A DNA stretch of 10,325 bases from Oscillospiraceae bacterium (lineage in GTDB: Bacteria > Bacillota_A > Clostridia > Oscillospirales > Oscillospiraceae). The notes under the pieces were generated by a model. The model had not been told where the DNA came from, made no database searches, and saw only the letters and a program-made list of their open reading frames with translations. The position numbers were made by a program, and so were the translations under genes. The stretch lies in contig JAFVPA010000043.1 in the NCBI GenBank assembly GCA_017505505.1, positions 1 to 10,325 of the forward strand, given 5' to 3'. Numbering within the stretch: position 1 is the first letter of the stretch; each line of letters starts with the position of its first letter. Shown piece after piece: positions 1-6,521 of this stretch.

Positions 1-809
1 CCACCGTTTCCGAGACCTACGCACGGGAACTGATGTATCCCTATTATGCCCCTGGTCTGGACGGCATCCTGGCCAACAATTCCTGGAAGCTGACCGGTAT
101 CACCAACGGTATCGACACCAACACCTTCAACCCCGAGACTGCTAAGACTCTGCCCGCTCACTTCAATGCCAAGACCTTCGTCGACGGCAAGGCCAAGTGC
201 AAGGCTGCCCTGCAGGAAGAGGTTGGTCTGCCCGTCAATCCCGATGTGCCTCTGATGGTTATGGTCACCCGTCTGGCCGGCCACAAGGGCCTGGATCTGC
301 TGTGCTACATCGCCCGCCGTCTGATGTGGGAAGAGGATGCTCAGCTGCTGATCCTGGGCACCGGCGAAGCTCAGTACGAAACCTTCTTCAAGGATCTGGC
401 TGTCCAGTTCCCCGAGCAGGTTTCTGCTAAGATCATGTTCAACCTGGGTCTGGCTGACCGCATCTACGCCGGCGGCGACATCTATCTGATGCCCTCCAAG
501 TCCGAGCCTTGCGGCCTGTCCCAGATGAACGCTATGCGTTACGGCACCGTGCCCGTTGTCCACGCCACCGGCGGTCTGAAGGACACTGTTCCTCCTGTCG
601 ACGAGAACGGCGAGGGCGGTCTGGGCTTCACCTTCCAGAGCTACAACGCCGACGACTTCTATGCAGCCGTCAAGCGCGCTCTGGACCTGTACAACGACAA
701 CCGCGAGGCCTTCCGTGCCCTGCAGAAGAAGGAAATGGAAACCGACTTCTCCTGGGACGTCCCCGCTGCCAAGTACATGGAGCTGTTCAAGAACATGCTG
801 TCCTGGTAA
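1..809 (+). CDS. glgA: Glycogen (starch) synthase, GT5 family, C-terminal part (5' truncated by window edge)
   Basis: This is the C-terminal ~268 residues of an ADP-glucose-dependent glycogen synthase, which adds alpha-1,4-glucosyl units to glycogen in the cytoplasm. The reading frame is open from base 3 and starts with TVSETYARE, the typical GT5 sequence just before the hinge, so the N-terminal Rossmann domain is missing only because the window begins here. Visible GT5 marks are ITNGID (about 99-116), the loop VTRLAGHKG (about 264-290) with the conserved Arg and Lys, and the nucleotide-sugar region SEPCGLSQMNAMRYGT followed by ATGGLKDTV (about 501-587). The stop is TAA at 807-809. A structured stretch and a strong terminator follow, so the next gene is probably a separate transcript, although both concern alpha-glucans. 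The family call is firm; the symbol assumes a normal glg role. Confidence 0.93.
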   Translation, partial: TVSETYARELMYPYYAPGLDGILANNSWKLTGITNGIDTNTFNPETAKTLPAHFNAKTFVDGKAKCKAALQEEVGLPVNPDVPLMVMVTRLAGHKGLDLLCYIARRLMWEEDAQLLILGTGEAQYETFFKDLAVQFPEQVSAKIMFNLGLADRIYAGGDIYLMPSKSEPCGLSQMNAMRYGTVPVVHATGGLKDTVPPVDENGEGGLGFTFQSYNADDFYAAVKRALDLYNDNREAFRALQKKEMETDFSWDVPAAKYMELFKNMLSW

Positions 810-920
810 GCCGGTATGCACCGGCAGGCAAAGCGAGCCTAGGGTGCGGTTATGGTCGCTACACCATTGGGTGGTCAGCCCGGTTCGTTGCTGCGGCAAT
901 TGTTTAAATTCAATAGAGGA
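810..920 (+). other. Structured 3' region of glgA with alternative hairpins
   Basis: Directly after the glgA stop a perfect 6-bp hairpin GCCGGT-ATGC-ACCGGC spans 810-825. It competes with a nested hairpin: GCACC (818-822) pairs with GGTGC (843-847), enclosing AGGC (826-829) with GCCT (837-840). A further stem pairs ATGGT (852-856) with ACCAT (863-867). No convincing ORF is seen here. The stretch ends at the terminator at 921. It may be only a 3' UTR, or a stable 3'-derived RNA. I recognise no known RNA family. Confidence 0.35.
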
Positions 921-951
921 TCCGCCCGGAGTCATCCGGGCGGATTTTTTT
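921..951 (+). terminator. Rho-independent terminator after glgA
   Basis: A perfect 10-bp stem TCCGCCCGGA / TCCGGGCGGA (921-930 with 935-944) has a 4-base loop GTCA and is followed by seven T (945-951). It is a textbook intrinsic terminator that separates glgA from the GH13 gene. Confidence 0.95.
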
Positions 952-964
952 CCTGCATTCCCTC

Positions 965-993
965 TTCCCTTTTTCAAAATTTTGGTATATACT
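965..993 (+). promoter_or_regulatory. Candidate promoter for the GH13 gene
   Basis: An extended -10-like sequence TGG-TATATA (983-991) overlaps TATACT (988-993), 45 bases before the ATG at 1038. No good -35 is present: TTCCCT at 965-970 sits at 17-base spacing but matches poorly. The position just after the glgA terminator supports a promoter here. I see no clear CcpA (cre) site. Confidence 0.5.
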
Positions 994-1037
994 AGAGCGT
1001 GGCAAGCCCCTTTCTATTCTATTACAAGGAGACTACC

Positions 1038-2885
1038 ATGCGGATACTCTATGACAGCAAACAACTGAAATTCAAAACCCCCTTCGGCACCCTGACACCT
1101 AACCAGGAATGTGTGCTGAATATCCATATCCCCGCTTCCGTGCAGGCCTGCGGTGTCAGCTGCCTTCTGCTGAAGGACGACGGCAAGACCCTTGACCGGG
1201 AGATCCTGTTCACGAAGAAAAATGTGGAAGGCCCTTATGAGGTTTGGTCCACGGAATTTTCCATCGCCAAAACCGGCCTGTATTTCTACTATTTCCGTGT
1301 GGCCACCCCCAGTGGTTCCTTCCGTCTGTTCAAGGAAGGCGACGATACCAATATGGAAGCCGGCGCCCTGTGGCAGGTCAGCTGTGTGCCTGCTGACTTC
1401 AAGACCCCCGACTGGGCCAAGGGTGCCACCATCTATCAGATTTTCCCTGACCGGTTCCACAAATCCGGTGACTGCGACCTGACCGGAAAGCTGACTCCCT
1501 ATACCGTCCACAAGAACTGGTACGAAGAAGTGGACTGGCGGCCTACCCCCGAGGGAATCGTACTGAACAACGACTTCTACGGCGGCAATTTCAAGGGTAT
1601 CACTGAGAAGATGGACTACATTGCCTCCCTGGGCACCACCATTCTGTACCTGAACCCCATCTCCAAGAGCTTCTCCAGCCACCGCTATGATACCGGCGAC
1701 TACAAGGTCCCGGATCCCATGCTGGGCACCATTGAGGACTTCAAGGAAATGGTGGAGGCTGCCCACAAGCATGACATCAAGGTCATCCTGGACGGTGTCT
1801 ATTCCCATACCGGCTCCAACAGTCCCTATTTCAACCGGGAGGGACAGTTTGACAGCGTGGGCGCTTATAATTCCAAGGAGTCTCCTTATTATAGCTGGTA
1901 TACCTTCCACAACTGGCCTTACTCCTACAATTCCTGGTGGAATTTCGATACCCTGCCCACCGTCAACAAGATGGATCCGGCCTTCGTTAAGTTTATCATC
2001 ACCGGAGAAGACAGCGTCATCGCCCACTGGCTGAAGCTGGGCGTGGACGGTTTCCGTCTGGACGTGGCCGACGAGCTGCCGGATGAATTCCTGAAGCTAC
2101 TCTATGACCGGGTGAAGGAGCTGAATCCCAACGCTCTGGTTCTGGGCGAGGTCTGGGAGGATGCCTCCAACAAGACTGCTTACAACAAGCGCCGGACCTA
2201 CTTTACCAACGCCGAGCTGGACAGCGTCATGAACTACCCCTTCCGTACTGCCATCATCAACTTTGTCCGTGGCTTTGACGGCGGCAAGGGCCTGAAGGAT
2301 ACCGTCATGTCCATTGTGGAGAACTATCCCCAGGAAGTTATTCACTGTAACATGAACCTGCTGGGCACCCATGACACTGCCCGGATTCTCACCGCTCTGG
2401 TGGATGATTTCGACGGAAGCCGGGAGGAAAAGGCCAAGCGCCGTCTGTCCCGCAGCTCCATGGACGTGGCTGTGGACCGTCTGCTGATGGCATCCTTCCT
2501 GCAGTATACCCTTCCCGGCAGTCCCAGCCTGTACTATGGCGACGAGGCCGGCATGGAAGGCTACCGGGACCCCTTCAACCGCCGCCCCTACCCCTGGTAT
2601 CATGAGGATCCCGAGATCATGGCCCATTTCCTGCGGCTGGGCCAGCTGAGAAAGAATTTTGAAGCCCTGCGGCTTGGCGACATCCAGTTCTTCGAGGCCG
2701 GAGATAAGCACATCGGCTTTACCCGTTCCTATAAGGGCCGGACCTTCCGCATCTACTGCAACCGCAGCACCGACCCCTGGGAGATCCCCACCGGCCGGCT
2801 GTACTTCGGCGTGAATATGAAGGTCGTTGCCAAGGACCATCTGATCATCGGCGCCCGCGGCTTCTGCATTACGGAGTATCTGTAA
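1038..2885 (+). CDS. GH13 alpha-amylase family enzyme (neopullulanase/cyclomaltodextrinase-like)
   Basis: A 615-residue glycoside hydrolase of family 13, predicted to cleave (or transfer) alpha-1,4-glucosidic bonds in maltooligosaccharides, glycogen or related glucans. No signal peptide is seen, so it is probably cytoplasmic. Residues ~1-120 look like a beta-rich N-terminal domain of the type that precedes the barrel in cyclomaltodextrinase/neopullulanase enzymes. The barrel begins at TIYQIFPDRF (131-140). All four GH13 regions are present: LDGVYSHTG (251-259, with D252 and H257), GFRLDVADE (338-346, with R340 and nucleophile D342), GEVWE (370-374, acid/base E371), and LLGTHDTAR (441-449, with H445 and D446). 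The ATG at 1038 is preferred over an in-frame GTG at 999 because AAGGAG (1026-1031) lies 6 bases before it. The catalytic set is complete. The exact substrate cannot be read from the sequence. Confidence 0.93.
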   Translation: MRILYDSKQLKFKTPFGTLTPNQECVLNIHIPASVQACGVSCLLLKDDGKTLDREILFTKKNVEGPYEVWSTEFSIAKTGLYFYYFRVATPSGSFRLFKEGDDTNMEAGALWQVSCVPADFKTPDWAKGATIYQIFPDRFHKSGDCDLTGKLTPYTVHKNWYEEVDWRPTPEGIVLNNDFYGGNFKGITEKMDYIASLGTTILYLNPISKSFSSHRYDTGDYKVPDPMLGTIEDFKEMVEAAHKHDIKVILDGVYSHTGSNSPYFNREGQFDSVGAYNSKESPYYSWYTFHNWPYSYNSWWNFDTLPTVNKMDPAFVKFIITGEDSVIAHWLKLGVDGFRLDVADELPDEFLKLLYDRVKELNPNALVLGEVWEDASNKTAYNKRRTYFTNAELDSVMNYPFRTAIINFVRGFDGGKGLKDTVMSIVENYPQEVIHCNMNLLGTHDTARILTALVDDFDGSREEKAKRRLSRSSMDVAVDRLLMASFLQYTLPGSPSLYYGDEAGMEGYRDPFNRRPYPWYHEDPEIMAHFLRLGQLRKNFEALRLGDIQFFEAGDKHIGFTRSYKGRTFRIYCNRSTDPWEIPTGRLYFGVNMKVVAKDHLIIGARGFCITEYL

Positions 2886-3050
2886 ATGGAGATCGAAAAA
2901 TTTGTATCCGGCTACTGCCGCCAGCTGGATGCTTCCCGGATGGTGGAAGTGATCCTGGAGGACGGCGAAATCACCGAAGTCGACTGCTGCTACGGCAATT
3001 GCGTGTATCAGGGTAATTGTCCCGTGGCGAAGGAAATTGAATCGTTATAA
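2886..3050 (+). CDS. Small cysteine-rich protein, 54 residues, unknown function
   Basis: The ATG directly abuts the GH13 stop (TAAATG), with GGAG 9 bases upstream inside the end of the GH13 gene, so translation is probably coupled. The product begins MEIEKFVSGYCRQLDASR and ends in a cysteine cluster, DCCYGNCVYQGNCPVAKEIE (C34, C35, C39, C45, plus C11), a pattern CC-x3-C-x5-CP. The middle, VEVILEDGEITEVD, reads like a beta-hairpin. The cysteines suggest a bound metal (Zn or Fe-S) or disulfides; this is inference. I do not recognise a named family. The TAA at 3048-3050 is followed within 5 bases by the palindromic repeat. The length and conserved-looking motif favour a real gene over chance. 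Confidence 0.7.
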   Translation: MEIEKFVSGYCRQLDASRMVEVILEDGEITEVDCCYGNCVYQGNCPVAKEIESL

Positions 3051-3054
3051 CTAC

Positions 3055-3161
3055 ATGTAGGGCGGGGACCTGTCCCCGCCGGGCAGTTGCAACTGCTGAG
3101 CTGTTGATCGATCCGCTCAGTTTTCGATGCTGCCCGGCGGAGGCTGGCCTCCGCCCTACAT
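3055..3161. repeat. Composite palindromic element (MITE/REP-like), 107 bases
   Basis: Perfect 11-bp terminal inverted repeats, ATGTAGGGCGG (3055-3065) and CCGCCCTACAT (3151-3161), bound the element. Inside, each end forms its own hairpin: GGCGGGGA-CCTG-TCCCCGCC (3061-3080) and GGCGGAGG-CTGG-CCTCCGCC (3136-3155). CCGGGCAG (3079-3086) pairs with CTGCCCGG (3130-3137). The centre holds a 14-bp palindrome GCAGTTGCAACTGC (3083-3096) and a stem CTGAGC/GCTCAG (3096-3101 with 3115-3120). There is no ORF and no clear target-site duplication. It sits between convergent genes. From memory, similar TGTAGGGCGG palindromes are common between genes in Oscillospiraceae; copy number cannot be checked here. Confidence 0.8.
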
Positions 3162-3166
3162 TTTTT
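3136..3166 (+). terminator. Probable terminator formed by the right end of the palindromic element
   Basis: The hairpin GGCGGAGG-CTGG-CCTCCGCC (3136-3155) is followed by CTACA and then six T (3161-3166). The stem is strong, but the T-run starts 5 bases after it, which is not ideal. It probably ends the GH13/small-protein transcript. In the minus direction the element may also stop the sigma operon, but no U-tract is seen on that strand. Confidence 0.5.
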
Positions 3167-3174
3167 ACCTGTTC

Positions 3175-3795
3175 TCACTCCGGCATAGGCCAGGGGATAT
3201 CCAGGTGTTCCCAAACAATATCTACCCAGGGGTAGCGGGTCTCGGTTTCGATGCTCAGGAAATTGCGTCCTGTTCCGGTGATCCAATTCCGCTGGCCGTC
3301 AACATCCTCCCAAATGAATTCGTAGATGCCGTAGTTCTCGATGGAGCCGCTGTAGCCCACTGCCATGGCATGGGTCAGGCCGTAGTCATCCACATAGGTG
3401 TAGAAATAGGGGGATTCCTCTGTAATTTCATCGGTAATGTCGATCTCTTCGTTGTTGCCAAAGAAATACAGCCTGCCATTTACGATCCGGGCGAAGGGTG
3501 GAGCCTCTGTGTCTACCCCGGTGATACCGACTACGTTTCCGTTTGCATCGGTCTTTTCATAGATGGTGATATCACTGCCCGGGAAGAAATACTTCACCAC
3601 CCAGTCCTCCATGGCTGCCCGGGCGGTGGGACTTAGGACCAGCACCAGGGCCAGCATGACGGCGAAGGCAGCAGCCTTTTTCCAGACGGGACGGTGGGTG
3701 GAGCGGCTTTTCCGGGCCATGGCGGTGCGGATTCTTTCTTCCGCTGCTTCCGGCATGGTGATCTGGGCAAACATTTCCTTCACGTCTTCCTTCAT
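3175..3795 (-). CDS. Single-pass membrane protein, putative anti-sigma factor / DUF4179-like regulator
   Basis: A 206-residue protein with a short cytoplasmic N-terminus (MKEDVKEMFAQITMPEAAEERIRTAM), a single membrane helix at about 40-60 (KKAAAFAVMLALVLVLSP), and an outside domain of ~145 residues rich in acidic and aromatic residues (for example EESPYFYTYVDDYG and WEDVDGQRNW). The N-terminal motif ahead of one TM helix is typical of the membrane partners of clostridial ECF sigma factors. The ATG overlaps the sigma stop (ATGA, 3792-3795) and has AGGAGG 7 bases upstream, so the two are co-translated. It probably binds the sigma factor inside and senses an unknown signal outside; this role is inferred from arrangement. 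It lacks the HxxxCxxC zinc motif of ZAS anti-sigma factors. Confidence 0.72.
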   Translation of the reverse strand: MKEDVKEMFAQITMPEAAEERIRTAMARKSRSTHRPVWKKAAAFAVMLALVLVLSPTARAAMEDWVVKYFFPGSDITIYEKTDANGNVVGITGVDTEAPPFARIVNGRLYFFGNNEEIDITDEITEESPYFYTYVDDYGLTHAMAVGYSGSIENYGIYEFIWEDVDGQRNWITGTGRNFLSIETETRYPWVDIVWEHLDIPWPMPE

Positions 3796-4247
3796 CGTAC
3801 ATCCTCCTTCAGCAGTTCTTTCAGCATTTGACGGGCCCGGGACAGTCTGGTGGTGACGGCGGTCTGACTGATGTGCAACAGCCGGGCCATTTCCCCGGTG
3901 GTCAGTTCTTCATAATAGCGCAGGTAGACCAGCACCCGGTATTTCGGTGGCAGGGACATAACCTTCTCCCAGGTGTCACTGTATTGGGGAGCAGGGGCTG
4001 GAAGCGTCTCCTCCATGGGGACGGTTTGCTTCCACCAGGCGGAGCGCAACACATTGCGGCAGGTGTTGGCTGTGACCTGCATCAGCCAGGAGCGTTCCTT
4101 CCCCGGGGCGACGTGGGCCTGTTCCATCAGCTTCAGGAAGACAGTCTGACAAACATCCTCCGCCTCCTGGGGGCTTTTGGTGTAGCTCAGTGCAAGTCGG
4201 TAGACATCGTCCTTGTATTTTTGGAATAATCTTTCGATATCCGGCAC
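3792..4247 (-). CDS. ECF-type RNA polymerase sigma factor
   Basis: A 151-residue sigma-70 family protein with only regions 2 and 4. Region 2 spans about residues 4-70, with YKDDVYRLALSYTKSPQEAEDVCQTVFLKL as region 2.1-2.2 and core-binding sequence and NTCRNVLR after it. Region 4 spans about 92-146, with SLPPKYRVLVYLRYYEELTTGEMARLL and the DNA-recognition helix around ISQTAVTTRLSRAR. The start is GTG at 4247, with AGGAG 8 bases upstream; an ATG two bases upstream is out of frame. It is the first gene of a two-gene unit with the membrane protein that overlaps its stop. It lies downstream of the rnf terminator on the same strand and appears to have its own promoter. Confidence 0.92.
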   Translation of the reverse strand: MPDIERLFQKYKDDVYRLALSYTKSPQEAEDVCQTVFLKLMEQAHVAPGKERSWLMQVTANTCRNVLRSAWWKQTVPMEETLPAPAPQYSDTWEKVMSLPPKYRVLVYLRYYEELTTGEMARLLHISQTAVTTRLSRARQMLKELLKEDVR

Positions 4248-4287
4248 ATTCGCATCTCCTTTCTCTTTTTCGAGGCCTCATATATCA

Positions 4288-4314
4288 GACACCTGAGAGG
4301 GCAGATTTGTCACA
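4288..4314 (-). promoter_or_regulatory. Candidate ECF-type autoregulatory promoter of the sigma operon
   Basis: Read on the minus strand, TGTGAC (4314-4309) is followed after 16 bases by GTGTC (4292-4288) and then TGATATATG. This resembles the ECF layout TGAAAC-N16-CGTC, about 40 bases before the GTG start. ECF factors often drive their own operon; recognition by this sigma factor is inference. Confidence 0.45.
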
Positions 4315-4324
4315 GCTTTTTTAA

Positions 4325-4358
4325 ACATTGAAAATCCCTCCCGTTTCCGGGAGGGATT
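4325..4358 (-). terminator. Rho-independent terminator of the rnf operon
   Basis: A perfect 11-bp stem AATCCCTCCCG / CGGGAGGGATT (4333-4343 with 4348-4358) has a GAAA tetraloop on the minus strand. It is followed by TT after the stem (TTTT counting stem bases), then CAATGTTT. The U-tract is short but the stem is strong. It lies 37 bases after the rnfB stop. Confidence 0.85.
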
Positions 4359-4394
4359 CATTGTGAAACAGAAGCCTTTGTGGCGGCCCGCCGC

Positions 4395-5264
4395 TTAGAC
4401 AGCGGGGCCGTTGACGGGCTGAGCCTTGGGCTCGCCCAGGTTCTCCACGTTGGAGTCCTTGATCAGCTTCTTGGGGCACACGGTAGCGCACAGGCCACAC
4501 TGGGTGCACTTGGAGTAATCGATGCGGGCCAGACCCTTCTCGACGGTGATGGCACCCTCGGGGCAGATCTTCTTACACAGACCGCAGCCGATACAGCCGA
4601 CGGTGCAGGCGCGGGTAGTAGCAGCGCCCTTAGCCATGGAGTTACAGGCAATGACAACATTGCGGTTGGGCTCCACGGGGACGATCAGCTGGCGGGGGCA
4701 AACAGCGGCACAAGCCATACAGCCAACACACAGATCCTCGTCGACGACAGCGACACCGTTCTTGACGGAGATGGCGCCGTACTTACAGGCCTTGGTGCAG
4801 GAGCCGTAGCCCAGGCAGCCGAACTTGCAGGACAGGGGACCGGAGCCGCCGACCTTGGATGCGGCCAGGCAGTCCTTAAAGCCTTCGTAGTTGGCCTTGA
4901 CCTTGGCACCCTTGGTCAGGTTGCCGTCCTTGTCGTACTCCTTGGCACCGGAGCAGCGGACCAGAGCCACCTTGCGGGTGACAGCCTCAGCCTTAACGCC
5001 CATGATGGCAGCCATCTTCTGAGCGCACTCATTACCGCCGGAAGCACAGGCACCGATCTCAGCTTCGCCGTTCAGAACAGCCTCAGCATAAGCGCCGCAG
5101 CCTGCGAAGCCGCAGCCGCCGCAGTTAGCGCCGGGCAGGCACTCATTCAGCTGATCCAGACGGGGGTCGGTCTCCACATAGAAGATCTTGGATGCTGCTG
5201 CCAGCACCAGGCCAAATACAAGGCCCAGGCCGCCCAGCAGTGCAATTGCAATTAAAATCTGCAT
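4395..5264 (-). CDS. rnfB: Rnf complex subunit RnfB (ferredoxin-type electron entry subunit)
   Basis: A 289-residue subunit of the ferredoxin:NAD+ oxidoreductase, thought to accept electrons from reduced ferredoxin at the membrane's inner face. Residues 1-25 form one hydrophobic anchor. An FeS domain follows: ECLPGANCGGCGFAGC (C42, C48, C51, C56) with C73. The ferredoxin-like part carries C146/C150/C156/C160, CVGCMACAAVC (C179, C182, C185, C189), CTVGCIGCGLCKKIC (C220-C234) and CTQCGLCATVC (C253, C256, C259, C263), giving capacity for several 4Fe-4S clusters. The ATG at 5264 has AAGGAGG, which overlaps the rnfA stop, and the gap is 13 bases. It is the last gene of the operon, as in clostridial rnfCDGEAB clusters. 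Confidence 0.97.
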   Translation of the reverse strand: MQILIAIALLGGLGLVFGLVLAAASKIFYVETDPRLDQLNECLPGANCGGCGFAGCGAYAEAVLNGEAEIGACASGGNECAQKMAAIMGVKAEAVTRKVALVRCSGAKEYDKDGNLTKGAKVKANYEGFKDCLAASKVGGSGPLSCKFGCLGYGSCTKACKYGAISVKNGVAVVDEDLCVGCMACAAVCPRQLIVPVEPNRNVVIACNSMAKGAATTRACTVGCIGCGLCKKICPEGAITVEKGLARIDYSKCTQCGLCATVCPKKLIKDSNVENLGEPKAQPVNGPAV

Positions 5265-5277
5265 AACTTAGCCCTCC

Positions 5278-5859
5278 TTAAGAAATGCTCAGGCCGGAGA
5301 AGCCCATGAAGGCCAGAGCCAGCAGGCCGGCGGCGATCAGAGCGATGGGGAAGCCCTTGAAGCTCTCGGGGCACTCGGTCTTGTTGACGCGCTCACGGAC
5401 GGAGGCGAACAGGACGATGGCCAGTGTGAAGCCCAGGCCGCCGGCAGCGCCGTTGACGACGCTGATCAGGAAGTTGTAGCCCTCCTGAACGTTGACCAGC
5501 ACGACACCCAGAACGGCGCAGTTGGTGGTGATCAGGGGCAGGAACACGCCCAGTGCCTTATACAGGGCGGGAACAGCCTTCTTCAGGAACATTTCGACCA
5601 CCTGAACGATGGAAGCGATGACCAGGATGAAGGTAACGGTCTGCATATACTGCAGGTTCAGCGCCACCAGCAGCAGGTTGACAGCGTAGCAGGCAGCGGA
5701 GGCCAGAGCCATAACGAAGGTAACGGCCATGCCCATGCCCAGTGCGGTGTCGATCTTTTTGGAGACGCCCATGAAGGGGCAGATGCCGTAGAACTTGACC
5801 AGAATGAAGTTCTGGCTCAGCAGAGCGGCGATCAGAATGCCCAGAATTTCAGTGATCAT
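5278..5859 (-). CDS. rnfA: Rnf complex integral membrane subunit RnfA
   Basis: A 193-residue, very hydrophobic protein with about six membrane helices. It pairs with RnfE in the core of the ion pump. The cysteines that, in studied Rnf/Nqr complexes, hold the intramembrane 2Fe-2S cluster between the two homologous subunits are present: GICPFMG (C27) and TTNCAVLG (C114). The ATG shares one base with the rnfE stop (TAATG, 5859), with AGGAGG 10 bases upstream, which implies coupled translation. Length is normal for RnfA. It is paralogous to RnfE, with the same conserved Cys context in the opposite membrane topology. Confidence 0.97.
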   Translation of the reverse strand: MITEILGILIAALLSQNFILVKFYGICPFMGVSKKIDTALGMGMAVTFVMALASAACYAVNLLLVALNLQYMQTVTFILVIASIVQVVEMFLKKAVPALYKALGVFLPLITTNCAVLGVVLVNVQEGYNFLISVVNGAAGGLGFTLAIVLFASVRERVNKTECPESFKGFPIALIAAGLLALAFMGFSGLSIS

Positions 5860-6506
5860 TACTTAGCAGCCTCCTTCTTCTTATTCTTCATTTCCAGGTG
5901 CTTCATCAGCCACTGGGAGCCGGCGATGACAAAACCCAGGACCAGGAAGCCGCCTACGGGCATGACCAGCTGCATTGCGGGGAAGGGCTGGGGGATGATC
6001 TGGATGCCGGCGCCGCCGGGGCCCAGCAGGCCGCCGCCGAAGGTACCGGAGCCCAGCAGCTCACGGATGACACAGACGATGACCAGAGCCACGGTGTAGC
6101 CGATGCCCTGGCACAGGCCGTCAACAGCGGAGGCCAGAACGCCGTTCTTGGAAGCGAAGGCTTCGGCACGGCCCAGGACCATACAGTTAACGACGATCAG
6201 GGGGATGAACACGCCCAGGCTCTCGGACAGAGCGGGGATGAAGGCCTGCAGCAGCAGGTCGACCACGGTAACGAAGCCTGCGATGATGGTGATGTAGGCT
6301 GCGATACGGATCTGGTTGGGGATGACCTTACGCAGAGCGGAGATCAGAACGTTGGAGCAGATGGTGATGATGGTAACAGCCAGGCCCATGCCGATGCCGT
6401 TGAACAGGCTGGTGGTGATAGCCAGAGTGGAGCACATACCCAGCAGCTGAACGGTAACAGGGTTCTTGGTCAGCAGGCCCTCGTTAAATTGCTTCTTGAA
6501 ATTCAT
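5859..6506 (-). CDS. rnfE: Rnf complex integral membrane subunit RnfE
   Basis: A 215-residue multi-pass membrane protein starting MNFKKQFNEGLLTKNPVTVQLLGMCSTLAIT. It is the RnfA-like partner with about six helices and the conserved cysteines C25 (LLGMCSTLA) and C108 (VVNCMVLGRAEAF), which are expected to share the 2Fe-2S cluster with RnfA. A glycine-rich segment (SGTFGGGLLGPGGAG) follows near 153-167, and the tail is lysine-rich (KNKKKEAAK), facing the cytoplasm. The ATG at 6506 has AGGAGGT 7-8 bases upstream and lies 15 bases after the rnfG stop. The stop overlaps the rnfA start by one base. Confidence 0.97.
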   Translation of the reverse strand: MNFKKQFNEGLLTKNPVTVQLLGMCSTLAITTSLFNGIGMGLAVTIITICSNVLISALRKVIPNQIRIAAYITIIAGFVTVVDLLLQAFIPALSESLGVFIPLIVVNCMVLGRAEAFASKNGVLASAVDGLCQGIGYTVALVIVCVIRELLGSGTFGGGLLGPGGAGIQIIPQPFPAMQLVMPVGGFLVLGFVIAGSQWLMKHLEMKNKKKEAAK

Positions 6507-6521
6507 GCGAAGTACCTCCTA

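Noticed and set aside
1014..2027. A 337-codon open frame on the - strand over the GH13 gene
   Set aside because: It lies wholly opposite a catalytic GH13 gene with all four conserved regions; it has no plausible ribosome binding site or domain.
3055..3161. CRISPR array or tRNA-like gene
   Set aside because: There are no regularly spaced direct repeats and no cloverleaf; the pattern is nested inverted repeats only.
4380..5255. A 291-codon open frame on the + strand opposite rnfB
   Set aside because: It is a low-complexity Ala/Gly/Leu-rich shadow of rnfB, whose cysteine motifs prove the minus-strand frame.
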